Positions 46,339-54,709 of a stretch of 64,000 nucleotides of DNA are shown here, one piece after another; the first letter of the stretch is position 1; each line of letters begins with the position of its first letter. The position numbers were made by a program, and so were the translations under genes. The DNA comes from Parasutterella muris. Its GTDB lineage: Bacteria > Pseudomonadota > Gammaproteobacteria > Burkholderiales > Burkholderiaceae_F. Location of the stretch: NCBI RefSeq assembly GCF_009767915.1, contig NZ_WSRP01000009.1:1-64000 (forward strand). The letters run 5' to 3'. Below the pieces are notes generated by a model. That model searched no databases, was not told the DNA's origin, and saw nothing but the letters and a program-made list of their open reading frames with translations.

Positions 46339-47185
46339 CTATCGCTTCCTTTTTCGGCCTTCCCCGTTTGATATAAGTATTGGCCCACAGAACTTTCGCC
46401 CAGACGCCTTCATGACCCTTTGAGTAGTAGTAAGTCGCTGTTCCGTTAGCTGAACCCTTTTGAAGATACTTTTCCCACATCTCAATTTTGTAGAACTCGA
46501 TTTGAGAGAGATCACTTAAAAGTTTTAAATCTGCTTTGTTAGCTAAGATGCAGGGAGTGCAACCGACACGAGAAAATCCCATTTCATAAAGCGGATTAGC
46601 CTTGATTTCGCTCTCTTCTATCTTCTTGAAGACATCTTCTGTAGTCCAAGTAAGAATAGGTCTTATATCCCAACACTGAGCGCCCGTTTTCTTGTGTTCT
46701 TTTCTTAATTCTCTTTCGGGGAGCTTTGATCTTTTCACCGATTCATCAGCTCTGACACCAGTCCAAGATTCAACAGACTCTCCCTTTTCAAGAAACTGAT
46801 TAACAAAGTCATCAAAAACTTTTACCTTCAGTTCTTTTGTGCAGAACCGATGATTGAAGTCGGGAAACCTTCCATAAACCAAACAGATATCAAGAAACGG
46901 GTTTCCTGTCGGCTTTATGAGTTTTGCAATCTCAGGTCTGTCTTTAAGTCTTTCCGCTTTACGCTTCAATCTTTCGGTGCAGTCTCGCTTTAACCTTTTG
47001 ATCTTTGAAAAACCCTTTGATTGAAAAAACTCATCGAGATAATTCAAATATTCGTAAGTTAAATGATGTTCGTTTCCTGTATCACAAAAAACGAAAATGA
47101 CGTCTTCAGGTTTGTTTTGTTCCATAGCGAGCAAAGCGACTGCTGTACTGTCTTTACCGCCCGAAACGGATATTATTTTTCTCAT
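46319..47185 (-). CDS. PAPS-reductase-like adenine nucleotide alpha hydrolase
   Basis: The start at 47185 overlaps the previous stop as TAATG. The 288-residue protein has the PP-loop SVSGGKDSTAVALLA near residue 5, RFCTKELKVKVFDDF, TWTGVRADES and a Cys pair in VGCTPCILANK. Phage members of this family lie beside tail genes; some relatives act in DNA phosphorothioation (DndC) and others in sulfate reduction. No other dnd genes are visible. The role in the phage is not known. Confidence 0.82.
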   Translation of the reverse strand: MRKIISVSGGKDSTAVALLAMEQNKPEDVIFVFCDTGNEHHLTYEYLNYLDEFFQSKGFSKIKRLKRDCTERLKRKAERLKDRPEIAKLIKPTGNPFLDICLVYGRFPDFNHRFCTKELKVKVFDDFVNQFLEKGESVESWTGVRADESVKRSKLPERELRKEHKKTGAQCWDIRPILTWTTEDVFKKIEESEIKANPLYEMGFSRVGCTPCILANKADLKLLSDLSQIEFYKIEMWEKYLQKGSANGTATYYYSKGHEGVWAKVLWANTYIKRGRPKKEAIDGGTRL

Positions 47186-48213
47186 TAGTAACCTGCCGCT
47201 GTCCACGTGAATGTGCCTGTAGTCTTCTGTCCCTCAACGTCGTAGAGCATCACATTGAAGCCCGCAGTAGTGACGTTTGTGACTACAGGTCTAATGGCTG
47301 TAAGGGCGTTACCAGAACGCATGGTGACTGTGACTTCTGGCGCAATACTGAAAGGTCTGCTGAACTGAACGTTACCGCCATAGTTTCTGTCTGTGACGGT
47401 GCAGGAGCCTCTGTCATAAACGTCATCAACGTCAATAGAAATATCAATTTGCTCTACAAGCCCACGGTCTGCCGAAGTTGATTCAATTGCTAGTCGGAAC
47501 AGTGCTTTCTGATATTCGTAATCGCCCGTAATAAATTCTTTAAACGTTGTATAACCGACGTGACGGCCACCATTACGCACGAATTTATCAAGCGTGTCTC
47601 TTGACCAAATGCCGCTCTGAATGAAGATGTCAGACAAGACGCCCCGAGCGACCTCTTTGATAGCATCATAAAAACTGATCGTCTGCGCTTTAAAGACACT
47701 GATGTCTTTTTCATTCTTTGTAGAATCAAGCGAAAGAACCTCGCTGTAATCTCTAATCCAAGAAATTCTTCTTTCACAAAGATCGTGCAGAATTAAAGCA
47801 TCACGCACAATCTGTTCAATATCCTTTCTAATTTCGTCTTTCAGTAAGAAAATCTCTTCGCAATTTTTCCCAATAAGAGCTTCCCTTACTTCAGTCAAGG
47901 CAAAACTCTCTTCAATCTCTCGATTGAAGACTAGAGTGTTGCTGAGACTGTCAGAAGCAAGAATGTTCTCTTCAAAAGTGAGATGCGGTCTTGCGCTCTT
48001 TTGGGCAAGAATGCTTAATGGCTCAATCTTTTCAACAGCTAAATCGTTGACGAAGAAGTCACTGGTTGCAACTTCTTCTTCGACATTGGCAACATAATTT
48101 GTTGGGAAGTGCCAAAGCCAATTTCGATCGTCATCCCAAGTGCCCAATCCTTGATTCTCATTCACCCATGTTCGCCACTTGGCCTCTGCGGGCGAAATAA
48201 CAATGGAGGACAT
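47185..48213 (-). CDS. Tail protein with C-terminal beta domain, unknown role
   Basis: The 342-residue protein starts with VISPAEAKWRTWVNENQGLGTWDDD. A long, mostly helical middle (about 90-190) follows, then FKEFITGDYEYQKALFRLAIES and a C-terminal beta domain (QFSRPFSIAPEVTVTMRSGN) that ends GTFTWTAAGY, an ending seen in distal tail proteins. It lies between a small tail protein and the PP-loop gene. I cannot name it more closely. Confidence 0.65.
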   Translation of the reverse strand: MSSIVISPAEAKWRTWVNENQGLGTWDDDRNWLWHFPTNYVANVEEEVATSDFFVNDLAVEKIEPLSILAQKSARPHLTFEENILASDSLSNTLVFNREIEESFALTEVREALIGKNCEEIFLLKDEIRKDIEQIVRDALILHDLCERRISWIRDYSEVLSLDSTKNEKDISVFKAQTISFYDAIKEVARGVLSDIFIQSGIWSRDTLDKFVRNGGRHVGYTTFKEFITGDYEYQKALFRLAIESTSADRGLVEQIDISIDVDDVYDRGSCTVTDRNYGGNVQFSRPFSIAPEVTVTMRSGNALTAIRPVVTNVTTAGFNVMLYDVEGQKTTGTFTWTAAGY

Positions 48214-48672
48214 TTATGAGGACTGAGACATTGTGAAGGTAAACGTCATCTTGAGCGTATCTTCAGCCCCTTTATTGATGACAGGAAACACAACACGGTC
48301 GATCAAAGCACCTCCAGTTTCAGCATTCTGAACACTGGCTTCGGTCAAAGCGCCTGTTGCTTCGCCTTTATTAAAGGTTGTTTCGAAGGTAAATACCTTT
48401 GTTCCTGCATCGTGCGCATATGTTGCGGCCTTAGCCATCAACTGTGAAACTAATTCTGTCTGTGTACCAGTAACCGCCGTTGTACCAGTGCCAAGAGCAA
48501 TGTAGCCCATCGGGGCAGGACGAGATGAAGAGTTGCCAATGGAGTCTGCAATAAAATCAAATCCAATGTTCAGAATGGCGTTGTGTTTGTGAGTTACCTC
48601 GTATGTGCCGTCAGATTTGAAAAGTTCAGCCGTTAAGCAACCAACTATATTGAAAGTATCTGATTTTTTCAT
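48214..48672 (-). CDS. Small tail or fibre protein
   Basis: The 152-residue protein has HKHNAILNIGFDFIADSI, YIALGTGTTAVTGTQTEL and a beta-rich C-terminal half (KVFTFETTFNKGEATGAL). This pattern occurs in minor tail or baseplate-type proteins. It is the first gene after a strong promoter and starts the fibre transcript. Confidence 0.65.
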   Translation of the reverse strand: MKKSDTFNIVGCLTAELFKSDGTYEVTHKHNAILNIGFDFIADSIGNSSSRPAPMGYIALGTGTTAVTGTQTELVSQLMAKAATYAHDAGTKVFTFETTFNKGEATGALTEASVQNAETGGALIDRVVFPVINKGAEDTLKMTFTFTMSQSS

Positions 48673-48698
48673 TTTATTTTTATTCTTATGAAGAAAAT

Positions 48699-48727
48699 AT
48701 TTTATATAAATTTCAAAATATTGTCAA
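48699..48727 (-). promoter_or_regulatory. Strong sigma-70 promoter ahead of the fibre cluster
   Basis: On the minus strand a perfect TTGACA (48727-48722) is separated by 17 bp from TAAAAT (48704-48699). The 27-30 bp to the next ATG completes a normal leader. No phage palindrome overlaps it, so it may be active in the lysogen or controlled otherwise. Confidence 0.8.
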
Positions 48728-48744
48728 GAACTTTTTATAGAAAA

Positions 48745-51700
48745 TTACGAACTTCGCCCCACTGATAATTTTTTCATAACACCCTGAGGAGTGGCGGCTA
48801 CTGTAAAAAAGTTTGTTTGTTTACCTAATATCCCATAACCGAAACCACGTTCTGTTGGGGTTTGGTGAAAGGCAATGCAGTAATAATCATCAGGCGTCAT
48901 GTCAACAACAAAAGAAAGATTCTTTCCGTCGCTACATTCAACATTTAGTGTTTTTTCTTCTGTGTTGTAATAAAACTTGTAGAAACCTTTTCCGTCTTCC
49001 GTTGTTAATTGCAAAATTTCCGCCCAAATGTAACGACCTTGATTCTGAGCTTTAAACCAAAAACTGAATCTAAACTGCTCTGGAATATCAACCAACTGCC
49101 AATTCGCATATGTCAACGGGTTTGTCAAAAAACCCGACGAGTATCTGCCAAGATCATAATGTTCCTGTGCGCTAGTCGCTTTATACCCCGAAAGCGTATT
49201 TGTGTTGCCCTCAAGCGCAATCCCTTCATAATCAGAAGAACTTAGTCCATAAGCTAAAGCAATTTGCTTAAACGACTCAACGTCGTTTTGATCGCCTTCT
49301 AAACTCCAAGATCGCTCTGCTCCTGGCGCAGTAAAGTCGCATGTTAAATCATCCCAAGTTGTGGTGTCGTCTCTTGAAGAAGCAACAGATGCAACAGTTG
49401 CCGAGAAGGAGTTATGAGCATAGTGCGTTTGGTAAAGATCAACAGGGATGATGTATTCACAACGTCTTCTATCATCATCCATGACCAAGTCATCACCTTC
49501 GTTGTGCATGTAAACACGATGATTTGGGAATCCAAGACTTCTTTCGTGCATTTCAAGAACGATGTTCTTGTCTTTGTCATTAACAACACCAATTTCAACC
49601 CAGTCAGCAGATTCAGAATAAATTCCAGGCATACAAACAGCTTTAATCCAGAATTTTCTTCTTGTTTCTGCACCAACAGGAATGGTGCAGTGGTTCACCT
49701 TTACTTGAACCAATAGTGTTGAAGCCGACCAGTTAACACCTTCTCGAATTTCATAGAAAGTAATATCGGGTTCGGGATTGGAGTCCCACTTTAATTCAAG
49801 TCGCTCATTTGAACGAACTACTTGAAAGTTAACGGGCGTTATTGGTGCTTCTAAGACAAGCTTTGTTGTTGTGACGTGCTTAGAGAGCGAACCATCGGCG
49901 TTAATTGCACGAATGTGGTAATAATAGGTCCCTGCTTTATCTTGGTCGTGAATAAAAGAAGTGCCTGCGAAATTAGTAATAATCGTTTCGCTAGCATCCC
50001 AAGAGTCGCCAACTCTAATTTCATAACCCAAAGCGCCCTCAACCGCTGTCCAGTTCAGTTCAAGATAGGTAGAGCGCTTGATAATGGTAAAGTCTTGAAT
50101 ATCATCTGGCGACGGTAGTCCGTCTTCTGAATCATAGAATGTCTCAAGTGGGTCAGACAAAGTTCCCAAAACGCCTTTGGCATAGACATAAATATGGTAA
50201 AGACCATTCTGAGCATTGGGAATCGTGTAGTACGGAGACTTTGTTTCTACAGAGGTCCAAGCTTCTCCGTTGCCGTCTTTATCTTCAATGCGATATTCAA
50301 CAATCCACGACGAGTTATTTTGTGCCGGCGTCCAAGACAGCTCCAAATTACCCGTTTTAAGGCCAGTGGCGGACTTTGAAATTGAAATTGATATGTTGAG
50401 ATTCGTCGGTTTACCAACATCGTATGGATCAATTTCAGAAGTGTTGGGAAGCGAAATTTCCCAGCCCTTTTCAATAAGATCGTATTTCCCTTTGTTGTAG
50501 GTAATACAGTCAATATTGAAAGTGCCTTTTTCTTCACCTTGAGAAATGTTGACCACTCGTGCAATTTGAGGAACAAGGTTCTCTTCCTCAATAATCCAAA
50601 TTGCATAATCAACAGGTAAAGATGGAAGTGGCTCATCCCAGAAGACCTCTGCTCTTGCTTCGCTATCCGAAACTTTCAACGTTCTTGTGACGAACGAATT
50701 GTCGGGCATTCTGATAGAAATCTTTGGATTAGCCTCTGCTTTAAACGCCGTTTCAGCATCTAATGTTGCGCTCGTTAACGTACATGACTTCAAGCGCCCA
50801 CCAAGTCTTCTGCCCGCATGGTATGGGTCGTGAATCTTAATGATGTCGCCAGGAAGAACAAGGGCAGAGTCCAAACCGACAGTAAATGAAATCATGTCTG
50901 ATTCGTACTGCTCGGTGTAAAGAACCCATCTGCCTGCTCGAATCGCCTGGCCTCTGGATGTACATCCAAAAAGCGTCAGTTCTGATTCACGCACGCCCCA
51001 TTTTTCTATAAGGTCTCTGTCCTCAACGTACTCAACAACCTGCTTATAGTTTTGGTCAGGGTCGTTCCATGTAATCAAAGCAACAGAATGTCGCTCAGCC
51101 CTTGAAGAACCTGTATATCTAAACTCCCCGTTTACGACATTAGCTTGAGTAAAAAGGACTGACGGTTCGGTTGGTTTGTCACAGGTAAAATTGGCTTGAC
51201 CCATTGCCCAATAGGTCATACCTCTGAAAACTGCCGTAATTGAATTGATTAATTCATAGGCTTCAGAACGTTCTGTGACCTGTGTATTAATGGAAAAGCG
51301 CTTTTCTTTTTTTCCAAAACCATCATCTACAAGCTCGTCGCAATACCGTCCAATCTCATAGAGTTTGGCTTTATTCACTTGTTCTGGTTTAATAAACTGA
51401 CCCAATCCCCATCTAGGGTTAGTAAGCAAACCATACAAAATCCACGCAGGATTGTCTGAGACTTCAAGTTTGAAAGTGCCATCCCAAACACCTGTATATG
51501 TATTGCTGGCCTTGTCATAGTTGCTTGGGACTTGAAGATATAAGCCATCAACGATGTATGAGCGAGCTGGAATATTGCTTAAATTTTCAGCAGTGGCAGA
51601 AATACCAATAATTGCTGAGTTTGGATAGTTCAGCTTTGTTTCTGAAATAAGAAACATCGTTGTAAAAGAAAGTGCGGCAACATAATCATCATCCGCTTCA

Positions 51701-52290
51701 GGAGACAGTTTGGTTAATCTGATTAGCCACCGCTCTGGCGCCTTCCCCTTTGAATCTTTTTGCGGAAGCTCAAATGTATAGCTTCTTTGGTATTGAGAAG
51801 ATGTTTTGCCTTCAACTTTTTTAGTGCCATAATCGACAAAATCATCGTTGTTAATGGCAATCTCAAATTTAAATTCAATAGAGGTTTTCTTTAGGCCGTT
51901 ATCAACTCGATAAAGATAGGGAATTGAAATTCCACAACGAACTTTATCAATATTAGTTTCTGTAATTGAACGTACAACAGGATAATCGTGTTTGACTTCA
52001 GCTCCGACCTCGACAGGAATAACCGTGCTTTCAAAGCCCTGCATCGTGTCCTGAAAAGGAGTACCTCTGGCTTCTTTAACGTAGACATTATCGTAGTTAA
52101 AGGAGCCAGACTGATTCTGAAGCGGAACATCATCAAAATAAATTGATTTTGCTCCATCAACAAGACCTCCAATTTGACCTTCGGAAATTAAATCTAAAAC
52201 TTGTAACGAGGCAATAGAAAATAAAGTATTTTCGTCATTAGACTGCTTATTCCCCTTACTGCCTCCTGCTCCCGCAACGTAATTTGTCAT
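48745..52290 (-). CDS. Tail tip/host specificity protein (lambda J-like)
   Basis: The 1181-residue protein follows lambda J closely in its first half: SISEGQIGGLVDGAKSIYFD-type start, IKVRCGISIPYL, LQVPSNYD, WDGTFKLEVSDNPAWILYGL, FGCTSRGQAIRAGRWVL and VVLPGDIIKIHDPYHAG. Fibronectin type III-like domains come after about residue 630 (NLELSWTPAQ, YLELNWTAVEG, LELKWDSN). The C-terminal third has a LamG/concanavalin-like look (FRFSFWFKAQNQGRYIW). It forms the tail tip and probably binds the host receptor. It overlaps the I-like gene by 4 bp. Confidence 0.92.
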   Translation of the reverse strand: MTNYVAGAGGSKGNKQSNDENTLFSIASLQVLDLISEGQIGGLVDGAKSIYFDDVPLQNQSGSFNYDNVYVKEARGTPFQDTMQGFESTVIPVEVGAEVKHDYPVVRSITETNIDKVRCGISIPYLYRVDNGLKKTSIEFKFEIAINNDDFVDYGTKKVEGKTSSQYQRSYTFELPQKDSKGKAPERWLIRLTKLSPEADDDYVAALSFTTMFLISETKLNYPNSAIIGISATAENLSNIPARSYIVDGLYLQVPSNYDKASNTYTGVWDGTFKLEVSDNPAWILYGLLTNPRWGLGQFIKPEQVNKAKLYEIGRYCDELVDDGFGKKEKRFSINTQVTERSEAYELINSITAVFRGMTYWAMGQANFTCDKPTEPSVLFTQANVVNGEFRYTGSSRAERHSVALITWNDPDQNYKQVVEYVEDRDLIEKWGVRESELTLFGCTSRGQAIRAGRWVLYTEQYESDMISFTVGLDSALVLPGDIIKIHDPYHAGRRLGGRLKSCTLTSATLDAETAFKAEANPKISIRMPDNSFVTRTLKVSDSEARAEVFWDEPLPSLPVDYAIWIIEEENLVPQIARVVNISQGEEKGTFNIDCITYNKGKYDLIEKGWEISLPNTSEIDPYDVGKPTNLNISISISKSATGLKTGNLELSWTPAQNNSSWIVEYRIEDKDGNGEAWTSVETKSPYYTIPNAQNGLYHIYVYAKGVLGTLSDPLETFYDSEDGLPSPDDIQDFTIIKRSTYLELNWTAVEGALGYEIRVGDSWDASETIITNFAGTSFIHDQDKAGTYYYHIRAINADGSLSKHVTTTKLVLEAPITPVNFQVVRSNERLELKWDSNPEPDITFYEIREGVNWSASTLLVQVKVNHCTIPVGAETRRKFWIKAVCMPGIYSESADWVEIGVVNDKDKNIVLEMHERSLGFPNHRVYMHNEGDDLVMDDDRRRCEYIIPVDLYQTHYAHNSFSATVASVASSRDDTTTWDDLTCDFTAPGAERSWSLEGDQNDVESFKQIALAYGLSSSDYEGIALEGNTNTLSGYKATSAQEHYDLGRYSSGFLTNPLTYANWQLVDIPEQFRFSFWFKAQNQGRYIWAEILQLTTEDGKGFYKFYYNTEEKTLNVECSDGKNLSFVVDMTPDDYYCIAFHQTPTERGFGYGILGKQTNFFTVAATPQGVMKKLSVGRSS

Positions 52291-52934
52291 TTTCTATCTT
52301 TAATTAACTCAACAATTCCAGGTTTTCCAGTCTGAGTTTCGTTCGCTTCAGAAGTGTTGATAGAGGAGCTGATTACTGCGGAACCTACTTTACAGCGACC
52401 AAAAATCAAAGGAACTGGGACTCCTTGTCGAGTGGTGTTTTGAGCGCCGTTGAAGTAATAAGATGTGCCTTTATCATCGTTATCATTTCTTTTTACCCTT
52501 CCCATAATGGCGGTAACAATAGAGCTGACCAACATTCCAGCTCCTGCAACAATTAAGCTAGCACCAAATTGCGCACCAACTCCTGTCCATGACGTACAAA
52601 TGCAAACAACAACACCAACAACGATCATGAGCGCCCCGACAACAGCGCCCATAAATTTACCCGCACCATAGACGGTCGGAACAAAATGAATCTCTTGCGG
52701 TTCCTTGTGCATTAACATTGTTTTTTCATCCAACGCTTCGACTCTTCCGTCTGCATATTTACAAATAATCATGCACTTTTCGTAGCGACTAAGATTGTTT
52801 CTAACCCATTGAGCAAAATGCGGTTTGTTGGCCCGTATTAGCTGTAACGCTTCAGCAGGAGTATGAATATCTAAAGTCCACTCTCTGCCGAAGTTTCTAC
52901 CCATAGCCCCCTCTAAGTAAACCTTAGTTAACAT
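52287..52934 (-). CDS. Tail assembly protein (lambda I-like)
   Basis: The start at 52934 gives MLTKVYLEGAMGRNFGREW, the usual opening of lambda I homologues, and overlaps the K-like stop by 11 bp. The 215-residue protein has two hydrophobic segments (GKFMGAVVGALMIVVGVVV and GASLIVAGAGMLVSSIV) and ends with NTTRQGVPVPLIFGRCKVGS, a family block. It is needed for tail-tip assembly. Confidence 0.85.
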   Translation of the reverse strand: MLTKVYLEGAMGRNFGREWTLDIHTPAEALQLIRANKPHFAQWVRNNLSRYEKCMIICKYADGRVEALDEKTMLMHKEPQEIHFVPTVYGAGKFMGAVVGALMIVVGVVVCICTSWTGVGAQFGASLIVAGAGMLVSSIVTAIMGRVKRNDNDDKGTSYYFNGAQNTTRQGVPVPLIFGRCKVGSAVISSSINTSEANETQTGKPGIVELIKDRK

Positions 52935-53667
52935 TCTTGTGTCTCCAATGAGAAAGGGTGCGTATTTGCCAATAAGACCCGCCATAAACATCGGTATTGG
53001 AAAGACGACCATTAATGTGGTGCAGAATCTTATCTTCTCCAACATAAATAGCTACATGATCAGCTCCGCTTGGTCCTATCTGAATAAGGAAAATGTCACC
53101 CTTTCTCGGCTCTCCGTTAATCAGTTCAAAACCAAGCTCTTTGGCTTTATTTTCAAAATAATTATCTTCATTAAGCCATGGGTCTTCTTCTCTTTCCCAT
53201 TCACCTAGATCAATGCTGTACTCTTGCTTGTAGTAATCTCTAAGTAAGGTATAGCAATCAAAGGTTCCATAACAATAATTTCTGCCAAGAAGAGGTTGTG
53301 CAAAACCCGTTGGGGCTAAAACCTCGACATTTTCGCCGAAGTAAACTTCTCCCTTGTCGTTTTTATGAACTTCGCCAATAAACCAAGTAAGTTCAGTATT
53401 TTCACACCCTTGTCTATCTGCGTCACTAGGTTTTGCATCGCAATTGCAATGTGTGTGCCAAGCCCCAATAATTTCCCCCTTACAGAGAGTCTCTGCATAG
53501 TCTGAGGCTGAGATTAAAAAGTTATGTTCGGGTTCGCTAGAAATGTTTTTACATTCCACTGGAACACCCTTCTTTCCTTTCTTGTAAATCAAGCCGCAAG
53601 ATTCTTTGGGGTAGTTTTTAATTCCTGCTTCTTTCATCAGGTTATAGAGTTCTTTTGTAATTTTCAT
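52924..53667 (-). CDS. Tail tip peptidase (lambda K-like; JAB/MPN plus NlpC/P60)
   Basis: The start at 53667 follows the L-like stop closely. The 247-residue protein has an N-terminal JAB metalloprotease domain (ESCGLIY, GAWHTHCNCDAKPSDAD with the HxH...D set) and a C-terminal NlpC/P60 domain (Cys in RNYCYGTFDCYTLLRDYY, His in GADHVAIYV, HHINGR). Lambda K homologues sit in the tail tip and probably help to open the cell wall at entry. Confidence 0.9.
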   Translation of the reverse strand: MKITKELYNLMKEAGIKNYPKESCGLIYKKGKKGVPVECKNISSEPEHNFLISASDYAETLCKGEIIGAWHTHCNCDAKPSDADRQGCENTELTWFIGEVHKNDKGEVYFGENVEVLAPTGFAQPLLGRNYCYGTFDCYTLLRDYYKQEYSIDLGEWEREEDPWLNEDNYFENKAKELGFELINGEPRKGDIFLIQIGPSGADHVAIYVGEDKILHHINGRLSNTDVYGGSYWQIRTLSHWRHKNVN

Positions 53668-53668
53668 T

Positions 53669-54373
53669 TTAAGTTCTTGTTGCTCCAGGAAATCCACCAA
53701 AGGGAAGAATTGCAGTTCCTCCACCAACCGAACACCAACGAATTTCACACGCTTTCAATGTTTTAGGGCATGTGTCGTCCTTCTTGTTTAAACATGGCTT
53801 GTTGTCTTTATCAAAATAACTACCTTGATAGTTACAGTTGCCGTCTCTGTAATTCCACTGGCAAGAGTTTTGAATGATCTGCCGTCTCGGTAGTTTTACG
53901 CCCTGCAAGTCATAAGCGCTAGCCAACTCCCATTCAATCAAGTAACGAGTTTCAAGTGTTTTCTTATCAATAAACCAAACATCAGCGGGAAATTCTTGCG
54001 TAGGGTCGGCAGAGGGGTTGCCGTCAGGGAAATTAACTGCGTCTAAATATCTTACGAAAGTTCGTTTTCTTGTTAAAGTCGCTCCAATTAAGTCTTCGGT
54101 TTCTCTAAGCAAAGCTGAGAAAATACCGTTGACATTAGCAACTCTAAGTTTTGGACGTGGAAGACTACCCTGAGTGTTTATATCAAAACCTTCAGTTTCA
54201 ATGGGAAGAGCAACGTATTCATTGCCCCTCCATATAACATTTTTATTAAGACCAGAAGTTCCAGTATGAAATCTAAATGGCTCTTCGTTTGCTGGAGCTT
54301 CTTTTAACGTAACTTCATACAACTCTATTAATGCAGTTGGAGCGAGCTTTTGTTGTTCCGCTTTAATTGTCAT
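53669..54373 (-). CDS. Minor tail protein (lambda L-like)
   Basis: The 234-residue protein has the L family core (ALIELYEVTLKE, PKLRVANVNG, WFIDKKTLETRYLIEWELAS) and a C-terminal cysteine set (CQWNYRDGNC, CLNKKDDTC, CEIRW) that in lambda L binds a 4Fe-4S cluster. It lies between M and K homologues as in lambda. Its ATG overlaps the M-like stop by one base. Confidence 0.9.
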   Translation of the reverse strand: MTIKAEQQKLAPTALIELYEVTLKEAPANEEPFRFHTGTSGLNKNVIWRGNEYVALPIETEGFDINTQGSLPRPKLRVANVNGIFSALLRETEDLIGATLTRKRTFVRYLDAVNFPDGNPSADPTQEFPADVWFIDKKTLETRYLIEWELASAYDLQGVKLPRRQIIQNSCQWNYRDGNCNYQGSYFDKDNKPCLNKKDDTCPKTLKACEIRWCSVGGGTAILPFGGFPGATRT

Positions 54374-54708
54374 TACTCAAAAACCTGTTCAAAAGTTGCC
54401 GATATTTCATAAACGCCAAAACTCGATTGTTTTGTTGTCCAAGATCGGCAAACGTATCGATTAACATCCCCATCGGGAGACTTCCATTCAAAGTTTTCAG
54501 TAGCGTTTCTAGCCCTTAAAAAATTTTTTATGGCTGTGTGAGTTTCGAGATTAGTAGTAAAAGTTACTGTCCAATTTTTCGGCGTAGAGTTGATTAGATA
54601 GCCAACTCTTGCTTCATAGCCGTCTCCAAATTTTGTAACGTTAACAAACGGCTGTTCTTCGCAACTAGCACCTAAGTCAGGTGCCCATATAAATTTAGGA
54701 TATTCCAT
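54373..54708 (-). CDS. Minor tail protein (lambda M-like)
   Basis: The 111-residue protein has PDLGASCEEQPFVNVTKFGD near the start and FEWKSPDGDVNRYVCRSW further on, both M family blocks. It joins the tape measure to the tail tip in lambda. It follows the tape measure gene by one base. Confidence 0.88.
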   Translation of the reverse strand: MEYPKFIWAPDLGASCEEQPFVNVTKFGDGYEARVGYLINSTPKNWTVTFTTNLETHTAIKNFLRARNATENFEWKSPDGDVNRYVCRSWTTKQSSFGVYEISATFEQVFE

Positions 54709-54709
54709 T

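Noticed and set aside
46319-47185. DNA phosphorothioation (Dnd) system
   Set aside because: The protein shares the PP-loop family with DndC, but no DndA, DndB, DndD or DndE candidates are nearby.
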